Numbered from the stretch's first letter, positions 55,032-63,795 are shown. The stretch is 64,000 bases of DNA from Auritidibacter ignavus (GCF_003703835.1 NZ_RDQR01000006.1:55498-119497); one strand, 5' to 3'. Notes: generated by a model not told the origin, from the sequence alone. Program-made: numbers and translations.

Positions 55032-57104
55032 TTAGGCGGTGAGGGCGTTTTTGGTGTTCTTCCGGCGCCAGATCTGTAGCCCAGCCACGATCGCGATCAC
55101 GGCGAGCCCACCCAGCGAGCTGAGGATCTCGGGGAAGATCAGCAGAATACCGCCGGCGATCAGGGTGACCGATTCCCACCAGTGAGACCGGTCGAGGAAG
55201 TAGCCGGCCGTGGCTGCTGCCAGGGCGGTCATCCCGATGATCACGAACACCAGCGTGCGTAGGAAGGTCAGGATCCCGTCGTCGCCCTGGAAGAGCAGGG
55301 CGGGTTCGAAGGCGAAGACGAACGGCACCATAAATCCAGCGATGGCCACGCGCAGGGCGGTAACGCCCGAGACCAGCGGGTTGGAGCCGGCAATCCCCGA
55401 GGCCGCGTAGGCGGCCAAACACACCGGTGGAGTGATATCGGCCAGCAAGCCGAAGTAGAACACGAACAGGTGGGCGGCCAGTACGGGCACATCGAAGGTT
55501 TCGATCAGGATCGGGGCGGCCACCGAGGCGGTGACCACGTAGTTGGCGGTGGTAGGCAACCCCATGCCCAGCACTAGGCAGGCGATGGCGGTATAGACCA
55601 ACACCAACAGGAAGCTCCCGCCGGCCAGGGTGAGGATCCCATTGGAGATCTGACCCCCTAGCCCGGTGGCGTTAACGGTGCCGGCAACCATTCCTGCCGA
55701 AGCGCAGGCGGCGATCACCGGCAGGGCTGCCTTCGCACCGTCTTCCAAACACAGCACGAGTTCTTTCAGGTTCATCCGGGTCGAGGCGCGCAACAGCGAA
55801 ATGATCAAGGTGGCTGCCAGGCCCCACAGGGCCGCATTGGCCGGGGTGCGACCGGCCAGCATCAGCCCGATGATTACCGCCAGCGGTAGCAACATGTCGA
55901 CCTTGCGGGCCAGCAGTTTCCATGCCGGGAGATAATCGGAGTCCAGACCGCGGATTTTGTACCGCTTGGCTTCGTAGTGCACCGAGAGCATTGCGCCCAA
56001 GAAATACAGTACCGCCGGGACAATGGCGATCACGATGATGGTCTGATACGGGATCCCGGTGTATTCGGCCATGATGAACACCGCGGCACCCATGATCGGG
56101 GGCATGATCTGACCACCGGTGGAGGCGGTGGCCTCGGTCGCGGCAGCGAAGGTGGGTTTGAAGCCAATGCGTTTCATCAGCGGGATCGTGAAGGAACCGG
56201 AGGCCACGGTGTTGGCCACCGAGGAACCGGTGACAGTACCCTGCATGGCCGAGGCCACCACCGCGGCCTTGGCCGGACCGCCGGTAAACCGGCCGGTGAG
56301 TTTGGTGGCTAGCGAGTTGAAATAGGCTCCGATATCGGTCTTCAGCAGTAGCACACCAAAGAGCAGGAACAGGAACACGAAGGTCGAAGACACCTGGATC
56401 GGGGTGCCAAAGATCGACCGGGTGGTGAAGAAGGTCTGTTCGACCACATTGTCCAGCGAGGAGCCGGCGTGGTCGAACACTGGAACGAGATCGCCGCGCC
56501 AGAAGTACAGCAGGGCACAGATCGCGATGATGACAATCGGTAGACCCACGCAACGACGGGTGGCTTCCAGGATCAGGATGATACCGGCTGCGGCGACGAA
56601 GGTATCGAGGTTGGAGTAACCGAATAGTTGCACGTCGACGCTGGTGATGTAGTCGTAGCGGTAGACCAGGTACCCGAAGACGGCCAGACAGCCCAGAGCC
56701 AGGACCGTATCCACCCCCAGGGAGGTGAAGTACGCCCAGGACCGGGTGTTGGCCTTGATGCCAAGCTTTTTGTGGATCGGATACAGCAGGTAAATCATCG
56801 CCATGGCCGATCCGACGTGGATGGCACCTTGGATCAGGATGGGGCGGGAGCCAGCGAGTGCGGTATAGAGCTGGAAGATGGTCAGACAAGCGCCGACGAT
56901 AAAGACCAGAATGCGCCACAGGCCCATCTCGCTGTTGAGTCGGTAGCGGGCGGCGACGTCGTGTTCGCGCAGGACCTGTTCGGCGGCCTCGGCGTTGGCC
57001 GCGGAGTCGCTCTGGCCTTGTTGCAGAGCTTCGACTTCTGCGGCGGTGAGAACAGCGGAGGGTTGCTGCTCCTGGGTGGAGGAGGGGTCAGGTTGTTGCG
57101 CCAC
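55032..57104 (-). CDS. TRAP transporter permease, fused 4TM/12TM (TAXI type)
   Basis: A 690-aa polytopic membrane protein with about 16 hydrophobic segments. The small (DctQ-like) part occupies the first about 200 residues and the large DctM-like part the rest, with GTVTGSSVANTVASGSFTIP, ASTGGQIMPPIMGAAVFIMAE, LGMGLPTTANYVVTA and ADITPPVCLAAYAASG. These are hallmarks of TRAP permeases that use a TAXI binding protein to import organic acids or amino acids with sodium or proton gradients. It is downstream of the TAXI gene; the 192-bp gap has a long hairpin. Confidence 0.93.
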   Translation of the reverse strand: MAQQPDPSSTQEQQPSAVLTAAEVEALQQGQSDSAANAEAAEQVLREHDVAARYRLNSEMGLWRILVFIVGACLTIFQLYTALAGSRPILIQGAIHVGSAMAMIYLLYPIHKKLGIKANTRSWAYFTSLGVDTVLALGCLAVFGYLVYRYDYITSVDVQLFGYSNLDTFVAAAGIILILEATRRCVGLPIVIIAICALLYFWRGDLVPVFDHAGSSLDNVVEQTFFTTRSIFGTPIQVSSTFVFLFLLFGVLLLKTDIGAYFNSLATKLTGRFTGGPAKAAVVASAMQGTVTGSSVANTVASGSFTIPLMKRIGFKPTFAAATEATASTGGQIMPPIMGAAVFIMAEYTGIPYQTIIVIAIVPAVLYFLGAMLSVHYEAKRYKIRGLDSDYLPAWKLLARKVDMLLPLAVIIGLMLAGRTPANAALWGLAATLIISLLRASTRMNLKELVLCLEDGAKAALPVIAACASAGMVAGTVNATGLGGQISNGILTLAGGSFLLVLVYTAIACLVLGMGLPTTANYVVTASVAAPILIETFDVPVLAAHLFVFYFGLLADITPPVCLAAYAASGIAGSNPLVSGVTALRVAIAGFMVPFVFAFEPALLFQGDDGILTFLRTLVFVIIGMTALAAATAGYFLDRSHWWESVTLIAGGILLIFPEILSSLGGLAVIAIVAGLQIWRRKNTKNALTA

Positions 57105-57215
57105 GGCGTATCCCTTCAGACTGAAACCTGATCGTCAGTGGTGTCGACGATGTACCAAGTGCTCGAGAGCACTGCATGAGCATGAGTGATGAGGTGGGGA
57201 CCGGTATCGGCCACG

Positions 57216-57274
57216 CCGGACCATCAACGCCAATCGCCCGGTTGCGAGAAACACGCTGGTCGTTGATGGCCCGG
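57216..57274 (-). other. Intercistronic hairpin between TAXI protein and TRAP permease
   Basis: CCGGACCATCAACG (57216-57229) and CGTTGATGGCCCGG (57261-57274) are inverted copies with one mismatch. It sits between the binding-protein stop and the permease start, where such hairpins commonly make the binding protein more abundant than the permease. Confidence 0.6.
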
Positions 57275-57296
57275 TGGTGAATGGTCGATGGGTGGT

Positions 57297-58340
57297 TTAC
57301 TCTTCGTCTGCTCCGTCCTCGTCAGCGTCATCGCCACCGTCGCCGCCGTTAGCGGAGGCGCCGACCTCGTCGAAGTACTTCTGAGCACCGGGGTGAACCG
57401 GAATATCCCCCACGCCCAGCAGTCCGTCTTCAGCGTTGATCAGATCAGCCTGGGGTAAGGAAATATCATCGGCGTTTTCGTAGACAGTCTTGGTGAGCTC
57501 GTAGGCATCGTCCTCGCTGATCTGGCTGGTGGAGCCCAGCAACGCAGCGTAGACGGTCACGGTGAGCACATCGTCTTCGACGAAGTCGTAGGTGCCGGCT
57601 TCGATGGTGTAGGTCTCGAACAGTGTGTCGCCGGCGATGGCGTCAGCTTCTTCTTGATCCAGGGAGACCAGCTTCACATCATTGGTGGAAGCCAGTTCTT
57701 GCAGACTGGCCGCCGGAACACCCAGAATTTCGATGGAGGCGTCAATGTGGCCATCCTGTAGCAGGGAACGACCCTCGGTGAAACCTTCTTCATAGGCCTC
57801 ATAGTCGCCCTCTTCCAGGCCGTAGGCTTCCAGGATCTCTAGGGCCACAGCGCGGGTACCGGAGCCGGGGGCACCGATGCCGACTCGCTTACCCTCCAGG
57901 TCCGAGATGGTGTCGATGCCGTTGCCTTCCAGGGTGATCACCTGAGCGGCTTCGGGGTAGAGCTGACCGATCCAGGCCACGTTCTCGATCCCGCCTTCAG
58001 CGCCCTCGAACTGGCCGGTGCCGGAAATGGCTTCCTGGGCGGTGTTGTTCTGGGAGAAGCCCAGCTGAGCAGAACCGTTGTTAATACGACCAATGTTGTC
58101 GGCGGACCCATCGGTTTCGATGGCGTCCAAGCTCAGATCGGTGTTCTGACCGATGACGTTGGCGTACTCGTTGCCCAGCGGGAAATACACGCCAGACGAC
58201 GAGCCGGTGGCGAAGGTGATGTCCTGGGTATATTCGGCGTCGCCGCCACCACCGTTACCGCCTTCGTCGCCACAGGCAGTCAGCGCCAAGGCGGCCACTG
58301 CCGTGGCTGCCACCACTTTCAGCGAGGTGAATGCTTTCAT
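57297..58340 (-). CDS. TAXI-family TRAP transporter substrate-binding lipoprotein
   Basis: A 347-aa protein with a signal peptide and lipobox ALTACG (Cys23). It contains TFATGSSSGVYFPLGNEYA, NNGSAQLGFSQNNTAQEA, GKRVGIGAPGSGTRAVALEIL and VHPGAQKYFDEVG, which are family motifs. The C-terminus is an unusual acidic tail (GGDGGDDADEDGADEE). The ligand is not readable; known TAXI proteins bind 2-oxoglutarate, glutamate or similar acids. It is 63 bp downstream of a PLP decarboxylase gene on the same strand. Confidence 0.93.
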   Translation of the reverse strand: MKAFTSLKVVAATAVAALALTACGDEGGNGGGGDAEYTQDITFATGSSSGVYFPLGNEYANVIGQNTDLSLDAIETDGSADNIGRINNGSAQLGFSQNNTAQEAISGTGQFEGAEGGIENVAWIGQLYPEAAQVITLEGNGIDTISDLEGKRVGIGAPGSGTRAVALEILEAYGLEEGDYEAYEEGFTEGRSLLQDGHIDASIEILGVPAASLQELASTNDVKLVSLDQEEADAIAGDTLFETYTIEAGTYDFVEDDVLTVTVYAALLGSTSQISEDDAYELTKTVYENADDISLPQADLINAEDGLLGVGDIPVHPGAQKYFDEVGASANGGDGGDDADEDGADEE

Positions 58341-58403
58341 GAGTTCTCTCCTATGGTGTGAGGTGAGTGGACAATTCGGAATAGTGTGAGGGGTCTTCAG
58401 TTC

Positions 58404-59753
58404 TCAGAGCAGTGCCGCCGGCCAGCTGTGGGCCATCGGTTGGTTCGTCCCGCCCTGATCCAAACGCAAGGGCCAGTCTGGGGAAAACAGGCTGGGGTCT
58501 TCGCGCGGTGCCCGCAGGACCGTGAACGTCTCGTGGCCGGTGACTCCGTAGACGCCGGGTTGGGCCAGGGAGTTATAGCTGAACGGGTTGGAGGGGTAGT
58601 AGGCTCCCGTATCGGGAAAGACCAGGATGTCGCCCTGTTCGACGCGGGGGAGTTGGATGCGGTGGGCAACCACATCGCCGGAGAAACAGCAGGGGCCGGC
58701 TACATCGTGTTGCTGGGTGCGCTCTGGATCACGCGGTGCCGCGGTGGGGTCGAGGACTTCGACGCGTAAGGGCCAGGCGGCGGGCATGAAAATGGTGCGG
58801 GTAGCGACCTGAGCTCCGGCGTGGGAAATCGCGATCCGGCGATCGCCGGCGTCTTTGGTGTACTCCACGAAGGAGGCGATGAAGCCGTGCTTGGCCAGAA
58901 TCGAGCGACCAAATTCGGTCTTGACGGTGAACTCACCGTTGAACAGCAACGGTGCGTGTTCGGCCAAAAGATGTGCGTAATCGGTGAAGGTGGGGGTACG
59001 CTCATCGGAACCGAAGTTCACCGGGAGCCCACCGCCAATATCGAGGGTGTGAACTTGGGTGCGACCGACCCGTTCGTTGATCTCGGTGGCCAGTTCGCTC
59101 AGCAACTTCGCCCCGGTGACCATCGAGTCCAGGGACATCCCTTGGGAACCAACATGGCAGTGCAACTGGTTCAGCCAGGGATTTTCGAGATAGGCCTGGA
59201 TGAGGTCCTCGCGGTTAGTGCCAGTCTTTAGTGCGACGCCGAATTTTGAATAATCTGAGGCGGTGCTCATTTCTTCGATGGTGCCGGCCCCGATCTGCGG
59301 ATTGACGCGGAAGCCCAACTGTGAGGTGGAGTCGATGTGGCTTTTGAGCTCACGGATGCGCTCGAACTCTTGGAAGTTGTCAATGTTAATTGACACGCCC
59401 AGCCGGAGTGCTGAGGCTAATTCGCGACGGGTCTTGGCCGGGGAATCAAAAACCACCCGGCTGGGCTCGATACCGGTCGACAGTGCGACGGCCAGTTCCC
59501 CGTCGGAGGCCACTTCAGTAGCCAGGCCCATCTGCACCAGAGCGGAAACCACCGTGGGAATCGAGTTGGCTTTGACCGCGAAACAGTGCGAGGTCGGGAC
59601 GTGGGAAGGGAACGCGTGGAGGAGCTCATCAACTCCGGTGTGGACCGAGTCCCAGTCGATGAAGGCCGCAATCGGTGCCGTGTCCGGATCCAATAGGCCC
59701 TGGTGTAGGGCCTCGGCAATGATCCGGTGGCGGTCACGAGCGAGCAACGACAT
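58404..59753 (-). CDS. Fold-type III PLP-dependent decarboxylase (diaminopimelate decarboxylase-like)
   Basis: A 449-aa alanine-racemase-fold protein. The PLP-lysine motif is SHCFAVKANSI with Lys61; the barrel continues with LGFRVNPQIGAGTI, HCHVGSQG, DIGGGLPVNF, KTEFGRSI, and the C-terminal domain has PCCFSGDVV and DTGAYYPSNPFSYNS. This matches ornithine/DAP/arginine decarboxylase relatives; the substrate might be meso-diaminopimelate or another amino acid. It is not the usual lysA length or context, as it heads the TAXI-TRAP operon. An inverted-repeat-rich region separates it from a divergent regulator. Confidence 0.8.
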   Translation of the reverse strand: MSLLARDRHRIIAEALHQGLLDPDTAPIAAFIDWDSVHTGVDELLHAFPSHVPTSHCFAVKANSIPTVVSALVQMGLATEVASDGELAVALSTGIEPSRVVFDSPAKTRRELASALRLGVSINIDNFQEFERIRELKSHIDSTSQLGFRVNPQIGAGTIEEMSTASDYSKFGVALKTGTNREDLIQAYLENPWLNQLHCHVGSQGMSLDSMVTGAKLLSELATEINERVGRTQVHTLDIGGGLPVNFGSDERTPTFTDYAHLLAEHAPLLFNGEFTVKTEFGRSILAKHGFIASFVEYTKDAGDRRIAISHAGAQVATRTIFMPAAWPLRVEVLDPTAAPRDPERTQQHDVAGPCCFSGDVVAHRIQLPRVEQGDILVFPDTGAYYPSNPFSYNSLAQPGVYGVTGHETFTVLRAPREDPSLFSPDWPLRLDQGGTNQPMAHSWPAALL

Positions 59754-59810
59754 GGCGGGTTTTTCCTTCCCCCAGGTGGTCAGTGATGAAGAGTTTGGTT
59801 GTAGGCAGGA

Positions 59811-59853
59811 TATGATACAAGTTACAGATCATACATCATCCTCAAAGGATGAT
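59811..59853. promoter_or_regulatory. AT-rich inverted repeats between decarboxylase and response regulator
   Basis: TATGAT (59811-59816) and ATCATA (59828-59833) form one inverted pair; ATCATCCT (59835-59842) and AGGATGAT (59846-59853) form a second, perfect 8-bp pair with loop CAA. The 147-bp divergent region is distinctly AT-rich. These could be binding sites for the regulator encoded next to them. Confidence 0.5.
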
Positions 59854-59900
59854 TTATCTTTTCGTGAAGGTGGCATGAACGCTAGGTAACGGAGGGCGGT

Positions 59901-60554
59901 ATGGGATCTGCGTCGAGACAAGCCCGGCTGATGGTGGTCGAAGACCATCCCGTGGTCGCGCTCGGGCTGATCAATATTTTCTCCGATGAGCCAGATCTGC
60001 AGGTGGTCGCTCAAGCCAGCTCGAGCCGGGAAGCGCTGAAGATGATCGGCCAGGAAAACCCAGATTTGGTGATTGTACCCATGCGTTTAGACGGGGAGCT
60101 GGCCGGGTTGGGGCTGTCTCAGCGGATCAAGGAACGTCGCTCGGGCACGAAGGTGCTGATTTTTAGTAGTTATTTTTCGGCCGAGGAGATCGGGCTGGCC
60201 TATCTTAGTGGGGCCGATAGTTATGTGGTGAAGTATCAGTCGCCGCAGGCGCTCGTGGATACCGTGCGGGCGACATTGGCCGGACAGCGGGTGTGGGCTG
60301 AGCCGCTGGCGGGGGCACAGGTCAAGGAGATCATCACCGATGTGCTGGAGTCGGCCGCGCTGACTCGACGAGAAACCGAAGTGCTCGGGTTGATGGTCAG
60401 ACGGCTGGGCAATGAGGAGATCGCCCGGAAGTTGGTGATCTCGTTATCGACAGTGAAATCGCATGTATCCCGGGTGCTACACAAGCTGGGTTACCGGGAT
60501 CGGAAAGAGCTGATGGCTGATGTGGTGGTGCAAAGCAACCGAGTCAGCCGGTGA
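59901..60554 (+). CDS. NarL/LuxR-family response regulator lacking the phospho-acceptor Asp
   Basis: A 217-aa regulator. The receiver domain has the acidic pair Glu14-Asp15 (VVEDH) and the conserved Lys111 (VVKYQSP), but where the phospho-acceptor Asp normally stands (PDLVIV-D) the residue is Pro60 (PDLVIVPMRLDG). The LuxR domain is complete: LTRRETEVLGLMVRRLGNEE...VISLSTVKSHVSRVLHKL. It cannot be phosphorylated in the usual way and may be controlled by protein level, ligand or dimerisation. GGAGGGCGG precedes ATG 59901. It is divergent from the decarboxylase-TAXI-TRAP operon, its likely target. Confidence 0.9.
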   Translation: MGSASRQARLMVVEDHPVVALGLINIFSDEPDLQVVAQASSSREALKMIGQENPDLVIVPMRLDGELAGLGLSQRIKERRSGTKVLIFSSYFSAEEIGLAYLSGADSYVVKYQSPQALVDTVRATLAGQRVWAEPLAGAQVKEIITDVLESAALTRRETEVLGLMVRRLGNEEIARKLVISLSTVKSHVSRVLHKLGYRDRKELMADVVVQSNRVSR

Positions 60555-60625
60555 GAGGCTTGAGGACGAGCTGAAAAGACTCGTACGACAAGAAACACTA
60601 CGAACGGGAAAGGACAACCACAGGC

Positions 60626-60991
60626 ATGACTGCCACACCACGGAACACCGAAGATCTGGTGAGAAGCTACTACAGCACCGTGGATGCCGGGGACCCGGAG
60701 GCCACCGCGGCCCTGTTTGCCACGGATGCGACCTATCACCGGCCCGGCTATGACCCGTTGGTGGGCCCGGCTATCGCCGAGTTTTACCGCACCGAACGGG
60801 TCATTGAGTCTGGGGAGCACACCATCACCGAGGTGCTGGTGGACGGCCTCCGAGCCAGTTCTCGCGGGGTGTTCAACGGTGTGCTCAAAGATGGTCGTGC
60901 CGCTGAAGAAGGCTTCGCTGATTTCTGGGAGTTCAACGAGGATGGCACCATCGCCAACCGCACGTCATATTTTTACCGGGCTGCGGTTTGA
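60626..60991 (+). CDS. SnoaL/NTF2-like small protein
   Basis: A 121-aa single-domain protein with the cone-like NTF2 fold pattern: VRSYYSTVDAGDPEATAALFATDATYHRP, VGPAIAEFYRTERV and a final beta run TIANRTSYFYRA. Members are isomerases, hydrolases or ligand binders; the reaction here is unknown. It follows the response regulator by 71 bp in the same direction. Confidence 0.8.
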   Translation: MTATPRNTEDLVRSYYSTVDAGDPEATAALFATDATYHRPGYDPLVGPAIAEFYRTERVIESGEHTITEVLVDGLRASSRGVFNGVLKDGRAAEEGFADFWEFNEDGTIANRTSYFYRAAV

Positions 60992-61034
60992 TCGGCGCGC
61001 TCTGGTCACAATCGGCGTTAAAGCTATCTCAATA

Positions 61035-61066
61035 CAGCGCCAGCATGATGCAGTGTCCAGGCGCTG
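61035..61066 (+). terminator. Hairpin after the SnoaL-like gene
   Basis: CAGCGCC (61035-61041) and GGCGCTG (61060-61066) form a 7-bp stem with an 18-base loop; AAAAGTCACG then TTTTTATATT follow. Probably a weak terminator. The rest of 60992-61177 shows no supported gene. Confidence 0.4.
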
Positions 61067-61177
61067 AAAAGTCACGTTTTTATATTGTGTGTGCTTCGAG
61101 GCATTAGGTGGGGCGACGATTACTGCGGTAGAGGCTGTGTATGAGTGCTATCTCCACCAGATTCGTGGTGGTCAGCC

Positions 61178-62086
61178 TTATAAGCTGTCTGTTTCGTGCA
61201 ACCGGCAAGATCCGACAGCAACGACGGCATCATTAGGCCCGACGACTCGTAGCTTTAAGCTATGTTGCTCGTCGCGGTTTGATTGCAGACGTAGGGTGTC
61301 TCCGGGGAAAGCAGGTGCAACGAACCGGGCTTCAATCTTTCCGGAGGAAAGCCATCTAGCGCCAAAGACCTCGAGTGCGATATTTGAGAGCCACGTGTAG
61401 TAGTGGCTTGAGTGCATGACAGCATCCGGAAGCCCAGCTAAGCGTGCGATTTCGCGACTTGTGTGCGCGTTGGGAGGATTTTGGTGTGCATGGCCAAGTC
61501 GTAGCCAGTATTGCCGGTCGTACTCCACGATCATCGACATGTCGATCGTGTGTTCAGCATGCGTCGTCCAGGTGTTTGCGTCCGACCAGTCGGTGTTTTG
61601 GCGTTTTTCAGCCCGATTTGGGGTAGGGGCCCTTGTGACGTTAGCTTCTTCAGGGGTTTTTGGGCGGTCGACTGTGGCAGTCATACGGTGGCGGACGAGT
61701 ACTCCGTTATCGTCCTGAACTTCGTAGTCAGCGGTCCAGTAGTCACGATTCCGTTTCACATAAGTGTCGACGATCGTTCCAGTAGCCGTGAGAGTCTGTC
61801 TGAGTGGTATTGGGCGGAACAATGTGCTTTCGTGCCGAGTATGCAGTCCGGTTCCCATCGGGGCGTAAGTTTCTTCAATAAGAGCTAAATAGTCCGTCAA
61901 GGTTTGCATCGGATGCGCGACAGCGAAAGGATCTTCTGCGTCAAGTATTGATCTGACTGACTGAGGAACAAGTGCGCTGTGGATGAATGAATTGTGGACC
62001 GACTCGTCAATCTGATATTGGATACTCTTCAAGCGATCGCCGACACGCATACTATCGAAGGTCAACTGGTCTACGTCGTTGGGCAC
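61178..62086 (-). CDS. Double-hotdog MaoC-like dehydratase
   Basis: A 302-aa protein from GTG 62086, set by AGAGGAG 10 nt upstream; an in-frame ATG at 62170 lies upstream of the ribosome-binding site. It has two hotdog-type halves: the first at about 10-150 with TATGTIVDTYVKRNRDYW and VLVRHRMTATV, the second around HYYTWLSNIALEVFGARWLS and VAPAFPGDTLRL. The C-terminal pattern is that of MaoC/FAS1-type hydratases of 2-enoyl-CoA or hydroxyacyl compounds. It is divergent from an acyl-CoA ligase, with a 22-bp palindrome between. Lower local GC suggests acquisition. Confidence 0.72.
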   Translation of the reverse strand: MPNDVDQLTFDSMRVGDRLKSIQYQIDESVHNSFIHSALVPQSVRSILDAEDPFAVAHPMQTLTDYLALIEETYAPMGTGLHTRHESTLFRPIPLRQTLTATGTIVDTYVKRNRDYWTADYEVQDDNGVLVRHRMTATVDRPKTPEEANVTRAPTPNRAEKRQNTDWSDANTWTTHAEHTIDMSMIVEYDRQYWLRLGHAHQNPPNAHTSREIARLAGLPDAVMHSSHYYTWLSNIALEVFGARWLSSGKIEARFVAPAFPGDTLRLQSNRDEQHSLKLRVVGPNDAVVAVGSCRLHETDSL

Positions 62087-62161
62087 GGTTCCCCATCTCC
62101 TCTGTGGCTGGCACGGCATGTTAGTAGCCCGTGGCCGGTCGACTTTTTGTCTGCTAGGGTA

Positions 62162-62183
62162 ACATTCCAACCGGTCGAAATGT
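62162..62183. promoter_or_regulatory. 22-bp palindrome between dehydratase and acyl-CoA ligase
   Basis: The sequence at 62162-62183 is ACATT-y-C-r-ACCGGT-y-G-r-AATGT in form: all positions but two mirror pairs are symmetric around ACCGGT (62170-62175). CCGGTCGA at 62135-62142 is repeated directly at 62171-62178. It lies in the 107-bp divergent region, 10 bp before the ligase start, as expected of a TetR- or GntR-type operator. Confidence 0.55.
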
Positions 62184-62193
62184 GAGGTAAATC

Positions 62194-63768
62194 ATGTTCG
62201 GATCTGCTATAACTCGCGTCGACGACCTTATCGCCGTGAATGCAAGGAATCTTCCGCAGGAACCAGCACTCACGTGCTCAGAACTTACACTGAATTATCA
62301 GGATCTTGAATCTTACATCGAAGGTGTCAGCAATGCCCTTCTCGTTGCTGGTGTGGAACACGGAGACCGTGTAGCCGTTCTTGCGAAAAATTCCTTGCCG
62401 TTTTTCGGTCTCTACTTTGCAACGGCACGCATCGGCGCTATTTTGGTTCCGCTCAATTATTGGAACCGGGCGGGCCAGCACGCGGATGCGCTCAGTGATG
62501 TGACCCCAGTGCTTTTCTTTCACGATCCTGAGTATGCGGATGTAGCTCAGGAAGCAAAAGTTGAAGTTGCATCTAGCGCTCGGCTAATTGAGCTCGAGCC
62601 ATGGGGAGTTGGGCCGTGTGCGGACAGCGACTGGCAGAAATTCCTGGCCACAGTGGAGGAAGAGGATTCTCTGCCAGTAAAGCCCGAGGTTAACGCGAGC
62701 GATCCACATATGATCCTCTATACGTCCGGCACAACTGGGCGCCCAAAGGGTGCTGTGCTGAGCCATGAAAGAACCGTTCACGACGCGTTCGCGATGGCTG
62801 CAACCCTCGGTATACGGCAGACCGACGTATTTGGCAATTGGTTCACACCGTTCCACGTTGGCAATTGGGATCACCAGAAGTTCTTTTTAATAATGGGCGC
62901 CCACGTCGTACTCTATCCGCAGTTTGATGCGGTAGCCGTGCTGTCAGGCATTGAGGAGCACAGAATCACTGTGATGCTGACAGTTCCTATTATGAGCCAG
63001 CAACTGATGCAACACCCCCGTTTCAGTCAGACAGACCTTTCGAGTCTGAGGCTTATCTACTTCGGTGCTTATGATCCATCAGGGATCATGGATCGCGTCG
63101 CTGATACCTTTGGTGTACGCACCGGCCGTGTCGACATGGTCCATACCTATGGCCTTACCGAGGCAGGATGCATTGTCACTGCGTGCCCAGCTAACAGATT
63201 ATTAGAGAAATGGGGCTCCATTGGACGCCCTATCCCTGGAGTGGAAGTACGTCTCCTCAACGACACTGGCGCTGATGCAAAGGTCGACGAACCGGGAGAA
63301 ATAATCCTCAGGGGGCCTCGGATGAGTGGATATTGGAACCGCGAGGAGGCAACTGCGGAGGCAATCGTCGATGGTTGGCTTCATACTGGCGACGTGGCCG
63401 TCCGAGACAAGGATGGTTTTCTGCGGATTGTTGACCGGAAGAAAGACATGATTCGAACGGGTGGTCAGAACGCCTACTCGAAAGAGATAGAAGATTGCCT
63501 ATCTCAACATCCCGACGTCCAAGAAGTAGCAGTGATTGGAGTTCCCGATCCGGTGTATGAAGAGTCAATTTGTGCCATAGTTGTTGCAAGCGACCATGAC
63601 GTCGCCGATACTCTTCCGGCTGTTCTCCCTGATTTCGTCCGTGAGCGTCTTGCCGGGTATAACACGCCACGACGCGTCGTCGTCGTCAATGAACTTCCGA
63701 AAAATAGTCTAGGCAAGATCCGCAAGCCAGAGTTGAGAAAGACTTATGGCTCGATTTTTATCGCTTGA
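62194..63768 (+). CDS. AMP-forming acyl-CoA ligase (lower GC)
   Basis: A 524-aa ANL enzyme: LYTSGTTGRPKGAVLSHERT (phosphate loop), HTYGLTEAG, GYWNREEATAEAIVDGWLHT, IVDRKKDMIRTGGQNAYSKE and NSLGKIRKPEL with the catalytic Lys. The unusual N-terminal part has weak similarity, and VDMVHTYGLTEAGC places it with medium-chain or aryl-type ligases. GTGAGGT precedes ATG 62194. Codon use is AT-rich (24 of 60 bases are G or C at 62281-62340, versus 39 of 60 at 22441-22500), which signals transfer; an ISL3 element follows. Confidence 0.88.
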   Translation: MFGSAITRVDDLIAVNARNLPQEPALTCSELTLNYQDLESYIEGVSNALLVAGVEHGDRVAVLAKNSLPFFGLYFATARIGAILVPLNYWNRAGQHADALSDVTPVLFFHDPEYADVAQEAKVEVASSARLIELEPWGVGPCADSDWQKFLATVEEEDSLPVKPEVNASDPHMILYTSGTTGRPKGAVLSHERTVHDAFAMAATLGIRQTDVFGNWFTPFHVGNWDHQKFFLIMGAHVVLYPQFDAVAVLSGIEEHRITVMLTVPIMSQQLMQHPRFSQTDLSSLRLIYFGAYDPSGIMDRVADTFGVRTGRVDMVHTYGLTEAGCIVTACPANRLLEKWGSIGRPIPGVEVRLLNDTGADAKVDEPGEIILRGPRMSGYWNREEATAEAIVDGWLHTGDVAVRDKDGFLRIVDRKKDMIRTGGQNAYSKEIEDCLSQHPDVQEVAVIGVPDPVYEESICAIVVASDHDVADTLPAVLPDFVRERLAGYNTPRRVVVVNELPKNSLGKIRKPELRKTYGSIFIA

Positions 63769-63795
63769 GCTAGTGAAGGCGTATGACCTTTGGCG

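Noticed and set aside
55672..56919. 415-codon frame within the TRAP permease gene on the same strand
   Set aside because: Arg/His/Gly-rich and low complexity; it is a shadow of the permease.
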